DNA from: Pseudomonadota bacterium
GTDB lineage: Bacteria > Pseudomonadota > Alphaproteobacteria > Caulobacterales > Caulobacteraceae
DNA length: 64,000 nt
Direction of reading: 5' to 3'
Assembly: GCA_020161365.1 (NCBI GenBank)
Contig: JAIUNU010000004.1
Span: forward strand, 186,001-250,000
In this document: positions 1 through 10,178 of the stretch, piece by piece
How positions within the stretch are numbered: position 1 is the first letter of the stretch
Layout: every line of letters begins with the position of its first letter
Notes under the pieces: generated by a model
What the model was told of the DNA's origin: nothing
The model's input: the letters and a program-made list of their open reading frames with translations, nothing else
The model's database searches: none
Translations under genes and position numbers: made by a program

Positions 1-520
1 GGAGCGTTCGCCGAGTCACCTGCTTCACCGCGTGCTGCAGCTGGCCCTGGACATCTACGCCGAAGAGTGCGGTGACGCCGGCGTCACCCAAAGGCAGTTT
101 GCGGTGCTGGCGGCCGTGGCCGAGAATGAGGGCGTCACGCAGACGGCTCTTGTCCGCGCCACCGGGATCGACCGCTCGACCCTGGCCGACATGGTCGCCC
201 GGATGATCACCAAGGGCCATCTCGAACGTCAGCGCTCCAGCGAGGACGCCCGCGCCAACAGCGTGCGCCTGACCGAGGCCGGCCGCGAGGCGCTGGAGAC
301 GATCCGCCCGATGGTGGCCATGGCCGACGCGCGCATCCTGGCGCTCCTGAAGCCGAGCAAGCGCGACGGGTTCCTGGATCTGCTGTCTGACATGGCCGGC
401 GCCGAGCTTCATCCGGCCGAGGGCGAGCCCAAGGCCAAGAAGGTCAAGGCGCCGAAGGCCGAGAAGCCGAAAAAAGAGAAGAAGCCCAAGAAGGACAAGG
501 CCGCCAAGAAGGCGGCCTGA
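1..520 (+). CDS. MarR-family transcriptional regulator, 5' end outside window
   Basis: The reading frame is open from the first bases of the window (frame starting at base 2), and the text before the first GTG still reads like the family (SPSHLLHRV), so the true start lies upstream. The winged-helix part is clear: a Q-x-F-A-V-L helix, then TGIDRSTLADMVARM as the recognition helix, then a wing with ERQRSSEDARANSVRLT. MarR proteins bind DNA as dimers and usually repress efflux or catabolic genes in response to small aromatic ligands. The last 35 or so residues are a Lys/Ala/Pro-rich tail (KKEKKPKKDKAAKK), not part of the fold and probably a nonspecific nucleic-acid-binding extension. Target unknown. 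Confidence 0.9.
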   Translation, partial: ERSPSHLLHRVLQLALDIYAEECGDAGVTQRQFAVLAAVAENEGVTQTALVRATGIDRSTLADMVARMITKGHLERQRSSEDARANSVRLTEAGREALETIRPMVAMADARILALLKPSKRDGFLDLLSDMAGAELHPAEGEPKAKKVKAPKAEKPKKEKKPKKDKAAKKAA

Positions 521-524
521 CCGG

Positions 525-800
525 CTAGACCACGATATTCAGCAAAGAGCCGGGCCGCAGGATCTTCGTGGGTTGGGCGTCCGGCTGCACGAACGGCTTC
601 GGCGGCGCTTGGCGCTGCTGCGGCTGCGCCATGGTCTGCATCTGCACCGTCGAGGGCGCGGGGGCTGGTCGGGCCGGCGCAGCGTCGCCGAGGGCCGCCT
701 GGAAGAACGCCGCGCGCGTCGAGGCGCCCTGACCCGCAGCGGGAGTCGAGTTCGTTTTCGACGGGACGTGGGGCCAACCGGCGGGGCGGACGGTGCTCAT
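525..800 (-). CDS. Small hypothetical protein, Pro/Gln/Ala-rich
   Basis: 91 residues from the ATG at 800; an upstream in-frame TTG would add three residues. No domain is recognised. The middle is rich in Pro, Gln and Ala and looks disordered, while the last residues (KILRPGSLLNIVV) look like a conserved C-terminal motif, which is why I keep this frame over the overlapping plus-strand frame at 573-866, whose product is an Arg-rich shadow. It converges on the MarR gene with a 4-base gap and shares its upstream region with the divergent gene at 918. Confidence 0.55.
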   Translation of the reverse strand: MSTVRPAGWPHVPSKTNSTPAAGQGASTRAAFFQAALGDAAPARPAPAPSTVQMQTMAQPQQRQAPPKPFVQPDAQPTKILRPGSLLNIVV

Positions 801-849
801 GACTCGCAAGCTAACATGGTTAATGGAGCGTCGGCGAGTATGGTCAACG

Positions 850-863
850 CCGCGTTAACGCGG
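850..863. promoter_or_regulatory. Perfect 14-bp palindrome in a divergent promoter region
   Basis: CCGCGTTAACGCGG reads the same on both strands and sits between the divergent genes starting at 800 (minus) and 918 (plus). A related half (GTCAACGC) lies just upstream at 843-850. The position suits an operator, but no regulator is identified and the assignment is inference from symmetry and location only. Confidence 0.35.
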
Positions 864-917
864 TAGCTCCGCGACGTGAAAGCGCACCTGGCGCGGACGG
901 CGGCGACGAGAGGCCCG

Positions 918-1301
918 ATGAACCGGCAGAAGATCATCTTCCTGATCGTCCTGGGCGCGGTCGCGGTGTTCATCGCCGCGATGGTCAACTCGATGCTGCC
1001 CAGCCATCAGACCCTGGCGAACGGCTATCGGGTCTCGGTCGGCGGCAAGGGCGAGACCTGGGTGCGCACGCCCGACCGCCAGACGCTGATCACCGACGTC
1101 ACGTCCGTCTGGGCCTCGGCCGACCGCATGCTGATCGAGCGCCACCCGACGGACGACAAGCCGCCCTTCAAGCTGCTCGACTGCGACTATCAGCTGGCGG
1201 TGGGGCAGGGGCCTCTGCGTCCGGTTCCTAAGGCCGAGGCCTTGGCGATGATGGCGGGGCTGGAGCGCGAAACCGCCTCGCCTAAGACCTGCGTCCGGTA
1301 G
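918..1301 (+). CDS. Membrane-anchored hypothetical protein
   Basis: 127 residues from the ATG at 918, chosen because GAGAGG lies 5 bases upstream and the N-terminus MNRQK is followed immediately by a hydrophobic segment (IIFLIVLGAVAVFIAAMV, residues about 5-22); the upstream start at 876 would put an Arg-rich stretch in front. One N-terminal membrane helix and a soluble domain of about 100 residues with two Cys (LLDCDY and the C-terminal KTCVR), presumably periplasmic. I do not recognise the family. It converges on ccmG with a 5-base gap. Confidence 0.6.
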   Translation: MNRQKIIFLIVLGAVAVFIAAMVNSMLPSHQTLANGYRVSVGGKGETWVRTPDRQTLITDVTSVWASADRMLIERHPTDDKPPFKLLDCDYQLAVGQGPLRPVPKAEALAMMAGLERETASPKTCVR

Positions 1302-1306
1302 CGCTG

Positions 1307-1819
1307 TTATCTGGCCTGACGCAGCAGGTCCTCGGCCGCCTCGGGCGTCAGCGGGCCGGTGTGTTTAGCGATGATCATGCCGTCGGAGCCGACGAGATAG
1401 GTCTCGGGGACGCCGGTGACGCCGAATTCGAGTCCCGCGCGGCCATCGCGATCGACGCGCTTGGCGGCGAAGGGGTCGCCAAGCCGGGTCAGGAAGGCCT
1501 GAGTATTGGCTGGGGCGTCCTTGTAGGCGACGCCAACCACTTTCACGCCCTGGGCCTTCAGGGCCATCAGCTGCGGATGCTCGACCTCGCAGGGCGCGCA
1601 CCAGGAGGCGAAGAAATTCACCAGGATCGGGCCCTGGCCCGCTTGCCGGATCGGCTCCGGACGGCCTGTCGCCAGGTCGGGCAGGGTCAGGGCGGGCATG
1701 GGTTTGCCGACCAGGGCCTGGGGCTGGACGCGCGGATCGCGCTTGAGCGCATAGCCGGCGAACAGCACCGCCAGGGCCGCCAGTACGATCAGCGGCGAGA
1801 AGGCTAGCCAGCGCTTCAC
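1307..1819 (-). CDS. ccmG: Thiol:disulfide interchange protein CcmG/DsbE
   Basis: 170-residue membrane-tethered periplasmic thioredoxin that reduces the heme-binding cysteines of apocytochrome c during System I maturation. An N-terminal anchor spans residues about 5-25; the thioredoxin fold follows with WCAPC at 73-77 and the cis-proline loop GVTGVPETYLV near 135-145. Length is normal for the family. Its start overlaps the end of ccmD by 4 bases (ATGA type), so it is translationally coupled as the last gene of the ccmC-ccmD-ccmG unit. Confidence 0.95.
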   Translation of the reverse strand: MKRWLAFSPLIVLAALAVLFAGYALKRDPRVQPQALVGKPMPALTLPDLATGRPEPIRQAGQGPILVNFFASWCAPCEVEHPQLMALKAQGVKVVGVAYKDAPANTQAFLTRLGDPFAAKRVDRDGRAGLEFGVTGVPETYLVGSDGMIIAKHTGPLTPEAAEDLLRQAR

Positions 1820-1983
1820 GGGCGCTGCTCGTCAAACTCGGCTTGCAGGCGCTCGGCCTCGCGACGCCAGCGACGGGCCGTGGCCAGGCTGTCGCCGATC
1901 AGCCAGGCGAACGCCACGGCTGACACGGCGAAGGCGGGCCACAGGTAGATAGCGTATTTGCCGGCGTCGAAGTCAAAGCTCAT
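1816..1983 (-). CDS. ccmD: Heme exporter protein CcmD
   Basis: 55-residue single-pass membrane protein. The hydrophobic segment is roughly residues 11-30 (IYLWPAFAVSAVAFAWLIG), followed by a charged cytoplasmic tail containing the usual RRWRREAE run. CcmD helps release holo-CcmE from the CcmABC complex. The size, the Tyr-rich N-terminal helix and the position between ccmC and ccmG, with 4-base overlaps on both sides, make the call secure despite the short length. Confidence 0.9.
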   Translation of the reverse strand: MSFDFDAGKYAIYLWPAFAVSAVAFAWLIGDSLATARRWRREAERLQAEFDEQRP

Positions 1984-2723
1984 CGCGCGCCCTCCGCCAG
2001 CTTCATCGAGAGGCTGCGGGCCTTGCGCCGCCAGACCAGCGCGCGAATGCGCACCAGCCACAGCGCGCCGAATCCGCCGAGATAGGCCAGCGCCATGAAC
2101 ACCGCCGGCCAGGCGTAGATCGCCGGCAGGTGGTCGCCCTTGTCCGCGAAGAAGGTCGAGGAGCCCTGGTGCAGGGTGTTCCACCAGTCGACCGAGAACT
2201 TGACGACCGGCAGGTTGATCACGCCGACCAAGGCCAGGATGGCGGCTGATCGGGCGGCCTTCTGCTCGTCCTCGAGCGCGCCGCGCAGGGCCATGTAGCC
2301 GAGATAGAACAGCAGCAGGACCAGCACGGAGGTCAGGCGCGCGTCCCAGACCCAGAAGGTTCCCCACATGGGGCGGCCCCACAGCGAGCCGGTGATCAGG
2401 GCCAGGGCCGTGTAGACCGCACCGATCGGCGCGCACGCCTGCGCCGCCAGGTCGGCCAGCACATGACGGAACACCAGCGACAGCAGGCTGGCGATCCCCA
2501 GGCAGAGATAGATGAACATCGACAGCGACGCGGCGGGGATGTGGATAAACATCATCCGCACCGTGTCGCCCTGCTGATAGTCCTCGGGGACCATGAAGGT
2601 CAGGACCAGTCCGATGACGGCGGCGGCGGCGGACAGTCCGCCCAGCCACGGCGCGGCCCATCGCGAGAAGGCCATGAACCGCTCGGGATTGGTCAGGAAA
2701 TCGAACGTGTGGCGGGCGTCCAT
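1980..2723 (-). CDS. ccmC: Heme ABC transporter permease CcmC
   Basis: 247-residue polytopic membrane protein that presents heme to CcmE on the periplasmic side. It has the family tryptophan-rich signature at residues about 115-132 (WGRPMWGTFWVWDARLTS) and the two external histidines expected for heme ligation, one in MMFIHIPAA at residue 61 and one in NTLHQGSS. Six membrane helices can be read. It is the first gene of a ccmC-ccmD-ccmG operon; ccmA and ccmB lie about 2 kb upstream on the same strand but are separated by two unrelated genes. Confidence 0.95.
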   Translation of the reverse strand: MDARHTFDFLTNPERFMAFSRWAAPWLGGLSAAAAVIGLVLTFMVPEDYQQGDTVRMMFIHIPAASLSMFIYLCLGIASLLSLVFRHVLADLAAQACAPIGAVYTALALITGSLWGRPMWGTFWVWDARLTSVLVLLLFYLGYMALRGALEDEQKAARSAAILALVGVINLPVVKFSVDWWNTLHQGSSTFFADKGDHLPAIYAWPAVFMALAYLGGFGALWLVRIRALVWRRKARSLSMKLAEGAR

Positions 2724-2818
2724 GCAGGCTGCTTAGTGCGAGCGACGCGCGCGGGCAATGGCCGTATCGCTACGGAGGGAAGCGACGCCCCTGGACGCCG
2801 CTTCCGCCGAGGCCTGGG

Positions 2819-3472
2819 TCAGCCGACCTTGCGCTGGATGATGACCCGGCGGTCGCCGCCCTTGAACATGGCGGGGCCCTTGGTGTCGAAGCGCCGCACG
2901 ACGATGTGCTCGTCGCCGCCCATGCCGCCCTCGCCCATGCCCAGCACGTCGAAGGTCTTCTGCTGGCTCGGCGACAGCGACGTGTAGAAGGCGCGCGTGG
3001 CGTCGGCCCGCTTCTTCATGGCGTCGGCCATCTTGGTCATGCGGTCCAGGCGTTCGAGTGTGGTCGGCGGCGCGCGCCCGGACCATTCCAGCGTATCGCC
3101 GTCCTTCTTGCTGGCCTTGTCCTTGGTGACGACCTCGCGCTTGATCTCGATCTTGGGGGTGGTCGCTTCGACGAAAGCCTTGAGGGCGCCGTCCTGGTCC
3201 GGACGCAGCTGCAGGACGTCGCGCAGGCGCTGGGCGCGCTTTTCGGGGTCCGCAGAGCGGCCGTGGCGCATCATCATCATGTCCATGCCCGGACCGGTCA
3301 TCGCCATCATGCCTTCCATTGGCAGCGGCGGCAGCGGGGGGAGGGGCGCTTCCGGCGGCGGCGGGGGAGCCGGCGGGGCGGGCGGCGGCTGGACCTGCGC
3401 GAGGGCCGCGCCGGCGATCAAGGTGGAGAGGGCCGCGCCCGTGACGGCGAGGCGAGAAAAGGTTTTACGCAT
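2819..3472 (-). CDS. Periplasmic Spy/CpxP-like protein with Pro-rich and Met-rich segments
   Basis: 217 residues with a clear Sec signal peptide (cleavage after AALAQ, about residue 25). It continues with a Pro/Ala-rich linker (residues 28-51) and then nine Met plus one His within residues 52-70. The rest is helical and charged, with an LTxxQ-like motif near the end (SLSPSQQKTFD), as in the Spy/CpxP/CnrR superfamily of periplasmic chaperones and metal sensors. The Met/His cluster is of the kind that binds Cu(I). It sits between ccmAB and ccmC in the same orientation, 95 bases upstream of ccmC, so a role in copper or heme-protein homeostasis is possible but inferred. Confidence 0.65.
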   Translation of the reverse strand: MRKTFSRLAVTGAALSTLIAGAALAQVQPPPAPPAPPPPPEAPLPPLPPLPMEGMMAMTGPGMDMMMMRHGRSADPEKRAQRLRDVLQLRPDQDGALKAFVEATTPKIEIKREVVTKDKASKKDGDTLEWSGRAPPTTLERLDRMTKMADAMKKRADATRAFYTSLSPSQQKTFDVLGMGEGGMGGDEHIVVRRFDTKGPAMFKGGDRRVIIQRKVG

Positions 3473-3691
3473 GGTTGTGAGCTCCCGTTCGTAATCCGAG
3501 CCTGGAGCTTGGCCACGCGGTTATGGCGCGAAAATGTCCAAGAACATGAACAAAATTCAATGTTTGCCGATCGCCCATAACTCTGTTCGCTGTCGCGCGC
3601 TTCGCAGCTGACACGCCCTGGCTCGGCCGGGCTCTAGAAATGCGCCCCGCGTCGTGCCATCGCCCGGCGAACCTTCCTGTCGGAGCCTGGT

Positions 3692-4585
3692 ATGAAGTCG
3701 CTCGCGTTCGTCGCTCTGGCTCTGGCCGGGATCAGCTGGGGACTGGGCTTTCCCACGGGCAAGCTGATCCTGCAGGAGACCGACGCGGCTCACATGGTGC
3801 TGCTGCGCTTCCTGGTGGCCGCCGTGGCCGCCGCCCCCTTCGCACTGCGGCGTCCGGAGGTGCGGGCGTTGTTTCGCTCGCCGATCGTGCTGCTGGCCGG
3901 CGCCCTCTACGGCGTGGCCTTCATGGTCCAGTTCGAAGGCCTGGCCCATGTCAGCGTCACGGTCGCGGCGCTGCTGGTCGGCGCCATGCCGGCGCTGATC
4001 GCCGTGAGCGCCCGGGTGCTGGGCGAGAAGGTCTCGCGCCTGTCCTGGGTCGGCGTGGCGGCGGCCACCCTGGGCGCGGCCCTGATCGCGGGCAAGCCCG
4101 ATGGCGCCAGCTCGCCGCTGGGGGTGGCGCTGTCGATCGCCGCGCTGTTTCTCTTCCTGACCTGGCTCCTGGTGCTGCGCCGCGCGCCGCCCGCGCCCAA
4201 TCCCATGGCCATTCCGGCGGTGTCGATCATCGTCGCCGCGCTGGTGGTGCTGCCGATCGCCTTCGTCATGCACGGTCCGCCGAAGCTGGCGCTTAGCGCG
4301 CCCGCCTGGAGCGCGATCTTTGCTCAAGGCGTGCTCGCCACCCTGCTGGCCACAGCCGCCTGGCAGTACGGCGCGGCGCAGGTCGGGGCGGCCAGCGCCG
4401 GCGTGTTCATCAATATCGAGCCGCTGATGGGCGCGGCCTGCGGCGTTTTGCTGTTCGGCGACCACCTGACCGCCGCCCTGTTCGCCGGCGGCCTGCTAAT
4501 TATCGGCGGCAGCTTCGCGGTGGTGCTGGGCGAGCGCCAGGCGAAGCCCGGAGACCTCCAGGCCACGGTCGCGCCGACGCCCTAA
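3692..4585 (+). CDS. EamA/DMT-superfamily transporter
   Basis: 297 residues with ten predicted membrane helices in two EamA repeats, the drug/metabolite transporter layout. The N-terminal repeat opens with a Gly-rich helix (GISWGLGFPTGK) and the second repeat ends with FINIEPLMGAACGVLLFGD, a motif typical of the family. It probably exports amino acids or small metabolites; the substrate cannot be read from sequence. It is on the opposite strand to the surrounding ccm genes and overlaps the 3' end of ccmB by 4 bases tail to tail. Confidence 0.88.
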   Translation: MKSLAFVALALAGISWGLGFPTGKLILQETDAAHMVLLRFLVAAVAAAPFALRRPEVRALFRSPIVLLAGALYGVAFMVQFEGLAHVSVTVAALLVGAMPALIAVSARVLGEKVSRLSWVGVAAATLGAALIAGKPDGASSPLGVALSIAALFLFLTWLLVLRRAPPAPNPMAIPAVSIIVAALVVLPIAFVMHGPPKLALSAPAWSAIFAQGVLATLLATAAWQYGAAQVGAASAGVFINIEPLMGAACGVLLFGDHLTAALFAGGLLIIGGSFAVVLGERQAKPGDLQATVAPTP

Positions 4586-5247
4586 TCCAGCGCGCTCCGG
4601 CAGGCCGCGCCCATGGCGAGCGGGGTCAGAGCGACCGCGCCAGCGCTGTAGGCCAGCAGGAACAGCAGGCCGCCGGTCCAGGGCAGGCCGGCCGCATAGC
4701 CGTCCAGGGCGCCAGCCCCGAAGATCACCGGCGGGGCGAACAGCGGCAGCACGATCACCGCGACCAGCAGGCCGCCGCGCTTGCTGCCCAGGGCCAGGGC
4801 CGCGCCGAGGCCGCCGAGGAAGGCGAAGGCCAGTCCCCCGGCCAGGGCGCAGAGCACCAGAAGCGGCATGACCTTCAGGTCCGCGCCCAGCATGAGAGCT
4901 GCGACCGGGGCGGCCAGCGCCAGCGGCGCGCCGGTGGCGAGCCATTGGGCCAGGCACTTGGCGACCGCGACCGCCTCCAGCGGCGCGGGGCCCATGGCCA
5001 GGAGATCGAGCGTCCCGTCCTCGTAGTCGCGCTCGAACAGGCGCTCCAGCGACAGCAGCGCCGCCAGGGCCAGGGCCAGCCAGGCGATCCCAGGCGCGAT
5101 CGAGGCCAGGCGCTCAGGCGCGCGACCTGACGCCATCGGCAGCAGCACGACGACGCAGGCGTAGAAGGTCAGGGCCAGCAACGGGCCGCCGCCCTTGCCC
5201 CAGGCCAGGGCCAGTTCGCGCCGCAGCAGGATTCCGAACGCCCTCAT
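4582..5247 (-). CDS. ccmB: Heme exporter protein CcmB
   Basis: 221-residue six-helix permease of the CcmAB ABC transporter used in System I cytochrome c maturation. The start is the ATG at 5247 ([16 protein letters not shown]); the longer frame to 5400 only translates ccmA out of frame. The family features [16 protein letters not shown] and the Pro-rich loop [14 protein letters not shown] are present. It overlaps the end of ccmA by 4 bases, so the pair is translationally coupled. Confidence 0.94.
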   Translation of the reverse strand: MRAFGILLRRELALAWGKGGGPLLALTFYACVVVLLPMASGRAPERLASIAPGIAWLALALAALLSLERLFERDYEDGTLDLLAMGPAPLEAVAVAKCLAQWLATGAPLALAAPVAALMLGADLKVMPLLVLCALAGGLAFAFLGGLGAALALGSKRGGLLVAVIVLPLFAPPVIFGAGALDGYAAGLPWTGGLLFLLAYSAGAVALTPLAMGAACRSALD

Positions 5248-5858
5248 GCGCCGATCTCCACGCTGCGGGCGGGGATGGGCAGGGGGTCGTGGACCGAGGC
5301 CAGGATCATGCCGCCGCCGGCGATGTGCTCGGCCATCACCGCGCCGAAAGCCGCGCGCTGACCAGCGTCCAGCGGGGCCATCGGCTCGTCCAGCAGCCAA
5401 AGCGACCGGCGGCTCGCCACAAGGCGGGCGAGGGCGAGGCGGCGGCGCTGGCCGGCGGAGAGGCGGCGCACCTCCAGGTCCAGAAGACGGCGCAGGTCGA
5501 ATCGCTGGGCGGCGGCGCGGGCGCTCTCTTCGGTCCCACCGGTCCAGAGCGTCTGGAAGCGCAGTTCCTCCCAGGCCGTGCGGCTGGATTTCAGTCCGTC
5601 CTGGTGGCCCAGCATGTGCAGGTGTTCGGCGCGCGCCGTGTCGGCTTCGATGGGGCCGTTGCCATCTTCGAAGCCGATCGAACCGGCGGCCGGTCGCAAA
5701 AGACCCGCGACAGCCCGCAGCAGGCTGGTCTTGCCCGCGCCATTTCGTCCCACCAGCGTGGCCGCCTCACCCGAGCGAAGTGTCAGATCCAACTTGGAAA
5801 ACAGCGTTCGCTCGCCCCGCGAGATCGCCAGATCCTGAATGAGAACAACTCTCAACAC
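5244..5858 (-). CDS. ccmA: Heme exporter ATP-binding protein CcmA
   Basis: About 204-residue ABC ATPase that drives release of holo-CcmE. Walker A is GRNGAGKT, the signature is [14 protein letters not shown] and Walker B is [12 protein letters not shown], all in order. No ATG is suitably placed; the GTG at 5858, about seven bases after a GGGG, and the TTG at 5855 are the likely starts, with another GTG at 5873. It is the first gene of the ccmAB unit and is divergent from acnA across about 180 bases. Confidence 0.93.
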   Translation of the reverse strand: MLRVVLIQDLAISRGERTLFSKLDLTLRSGEAATLVGRNGAGKTSLLRAVAGLLRPAAGSIGFEDGNGPIEADTARAEHLHMLGHQDGLKSSRTAWEELRFQTLWTGGTEESARAAAQRFDLRRLLDLEVRRLSAGQRRRLALARLVASRRSLWLLDEPMAPLDAGQRAAFGAVMAEHIAGGGMILASVHDPLPIPARSVEIGA

Positions 5859-6041
5859 GCCAAGACCCCGCACGTGACATGGACGTTGCTCGACGGCGGC
5901 GCTAAGAAGCGGCCGGTCGCCCCCCTCCAGTCGTTCAGGGTGGTACGCGGCGCGGAGGCGGAACCTGTGTGTCCCTTCCGATCTGCGCGTGATTCCGGGA
6001 GTGGTTTTCGGGCGGCCGTGGACAGAGAAGGATCCTTGAAA

Positions 6042-8729
<2,688 letters not shown>

Positions 8730-8754
8730 GCCGCGCGTTCAGCGACTCTAAAAG

Positions 8755-8785
8755 ACGGCCGGTCCCTCGCGGGGCCGGCCGTTTT
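8755..8785 (+). terminator. Rho-independent terminator of acnA
   Basis: A 12-bp stem (positions 8755-8766 pairing with 8771-8782, one G-T pair) with a TCGC tetraloop, followed by a T-run. It begins 26 bases after the acnA stop codon. Confidence 0.9.
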
Positions 8786-8896
8786 CGTGTGCGACGCGAT
8801 CTGACAACGATGTCGAGTCGTTTTCTTCCCACATGACGACCCTATTCACGGCCTCGTGAACGGCCATCCGGGGCGTTCTTGGCTTAAGTGCGCCCA

Positions 8897-9643
8897 ATGC
8901 GTAAGGCCGCCCTTTCCCTGTTCAGTCTGGTTCTGTCCGGCGTTGTCGCCACCCTGTCATCGGGGGGCGCCGCGTGGGCCCAGAAGCCGCCTGTGGTGGT
9001 CGAGCTCTTCACGGCCCAAGGCTGTTCCTCGTGCGGCAAGGCCAATCGGGTCGCCGCCGAACTCGCTGAGCAGGATGGGGTGCTCGCCCTGACCTATTCC
9101 GTCGACTACTGGGACTATCTGGGCTGGAAGGACACCTTCGCCAAGCCGGTCTTCGCCGAGCGCCAGCGCGCCTACGCCAAGAAGTTCGCCCTGCGCGACG
9201 TGCCGACGCCGCAGGTGGTGGTGGCCGGTCGGGTCCAGGCGTCGGGCGCCAAGGCCGAGGCGGTCGAGGATCTGGTCAAGAGCGCCGCGCGCGCCCGCCT
9301 CAACCCGCCGGACATGCAGTTCATCGGCAAGACCCGGGTGGCGGTGGGTTCGGGCCCGGCCCCGCGCGGCGGCGGCGAGGTTTGGCTCGTCCGCTATGAT
9401 CCGCGCGAGCAGGACATCGCCATCAAGCGCGGCGACAACAAGGGCCAGACCCTGGTTCACCGCAACGTCGTCCGCGAATTGGTCAAGCTTGGCCCCTGGG
9501 CCGGCAAGCCCAGGCTCTATCGCCTGCCGGCCGCCGGCGACGCCGACCTTGTGACGGTGGTGATCGTTCAGGGGGCCAAGGGCGGTCGTATCCTCGGCGT
9601 GGCGCAGACGCCCGCCGCCGACACGCGACGCGCCGAGCGCTGA
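8897..9643 (+). CDS. DUF1223 secreted thioredoxin-like protein
   Basis: 248 residues from the ATG at 8897 (a GTG at 8888 would add three). A Sec signal peptide ends near GAAWAQ. The mature protein begins with PPVVVELFTAQGCSSCGKA, the thioredoxin-like start of the DUF1223 family with a CxxC, then the conserved VDYWDYLGWKDTFA and RDVPTPQVVVAGR. The biochemical role of DUF1223 is not established; a periplasmic redox or metal role is a guess from the fold. It runs toward the two minus-strand sRNA candidates downstream. Confidence 0.88.
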   Translation: MRKAALSLFSLVLSGVVATLSSGGAAWAQKPPVVVELFTAQGCSSCGKANRVAAELAEQDGVLALTYSVDYWDYLGWKDTFAKPVFAERQRAYAKKFALRDVPTPQVVVAGRVQASGAKAEAVEDLVKSAARARLNPPDMQFIGKTRVAVGSGPAPRGGGEVWLVRYDPREQDIAIKRGDNKGQTLVHRNVVRELVKLGPWAGKPRLYRLPAAGDADLVTVVIVQGAKGGRILGVAQTPAADTRRAER

Positions 9644-9673
9644 GCGCTCGACCTCTTCACCGAGTTATTTGAC

Positions 9674-9800
9674 AAAGGGAAACCCGCGCGGCTGGAGGGG
9701 ACGAGCCGCGCGGGTCCTTACGGGTGTCGATGGCGACCGTTTGAGGACCGGGAGGGCTGGGGGGCTGGTCAGGACCCGGTCCGGCTGCCTTCGACGTCTC
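9674..9800 (-). ncRNA. Candidate C-rich small RNA, downstream copy of a tandem pair
   Basis: Read on the minus strand, the region gives a hairpin with an 8-bp perfect stem (9782-9775 with 9752-9745) and a 22-nt C-rich loop holding CAGCCCCCCAGCCC. A second, 11-bp GC stem follows (9714-9704 with 9693-9683) with loop CGTCCCCTCC and then TTTCCCTTT, so it looks like an intrinsic terminator ending near 9674. The loops are complementary to Shine-Dalgarno-like G-runs. A 43-nt block conserved with the sister copy lies at 9803-9845. The T-run appears only on this strand, which sets the orientation. The 5' end is approximate and I do not recognise a named family. Confidence 0.62.
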
Positions 9801-9802
9801 CC

Positions 9803-9845
9803 TTATCGCGGCTCAAGCGGGCGAGGGATCGGCCAAATAAAGGTC
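9803..9845 (-). promoter_or_regulatory. Conserved upstream block of the downstream sRNA candidate
   Basis: A 43-nt block that on the minus strand begins GACCTTTATTT and ends GCGATAA. It resembles the 43-nt block at 10036-10078 (GACCTTATTT to CCGATAA), with the shared core TCGCCCGC between. Conservation directly upstream of each candidate RNA suggests a promoter or the RNA 5' end; I cannot assign -35 and -10 boxes with confidence. Confidence 0.45.
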
Positions 9846-9886
9846 CTTTCGCGGCGCGCAGGGCGGCGCCGCCAGCGCGGTGCGCG

Positions 9887-10033
9887 AAAAGCCCGCGCGG
9901 TGGGGGGGGTCCGCGCGGGCTCACTTCAGGGGAGGGGGATATAGGTTCGTCGGCTGACCGGCCCGCGATCCGGGGGGGCTGGGGGGGCTGTTCAGGATCC
10001 TGGAGCGCAGGATGTCCGATCAGCCGACGTTGT
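9887..10033 (-). ncRNA. Candidate C-rich small RNA, upstream copy of a tandem pair
   Basis: On the minus strand: a 10-bp stem (10029-10020 with 9957-9948) encloses an inner 5-bp stem (9999-9995 with 9971-9967) with loop CAGCCCCCCCAGCCCCCCC. Next comes a linker containing CCCCCTCCCCT (9938-9928), then an 11-bp perfect GC stem (9921-9911 with 9900-9890) whose loop is eight C flanked by A, followed by TTT. The last hairpin has terminator form. Layout and loop sequence match the copy at 9674-9800 (TCCTGA-CAGCCCCCC-AGCCC), so this looks like a tandem duplication. The 5' end is approximate and the function unknown. Confidence 0.65.
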
Positions 10034-10035
10034 TG

Positions 10036-10078
10036 TTATCGGCCGGCAAACAGGCGGGCGAAGGACCGAAATAAGGTC
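10036..10078 (-). promoter_or_regulatory. Conserved upstream block of the upstream sRNA candidate
   Basis: The 43-nt partner of the block at 9803-9845, placed 7 nt before the first hairpin of the candidate RNA at 9887-10033. Minus-strand ends are GACCTTATTTCGG and GGCCGATAA. The rest of the intergenic stretch, 10079-10178, presumably carries the divergent promoter of the DUF2794 gene and contains the palindrome TGTCGCGACA at 10128-10137. Confidence 0.45.
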
Positions 10079-10178
10079 ATATCGGGGCGCACCGTGTCCG
10101 CCGCGTGTCATTTTGGTCAGACGTGACTGTCGCGACACGGACAGTTCCAATCTGACGAATTCGGGCTAGATTCGCAGG

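Noticed and set aside
573..866. Plus-strand ORF of 97 codons
   Set aside because: Arg/Leu-rich shadow of the minus-strand frame at 525-800, whose C-terminus looks conserved.
9669..9944. Plus-strand ORF of 91 codons inside the sRNA region
   Set aside because: Arg/Gly-rich product with no family likeness; its sequence is fully explained by GC hairpins and G-runs, and the T-runs point to minus-strand RNAs.
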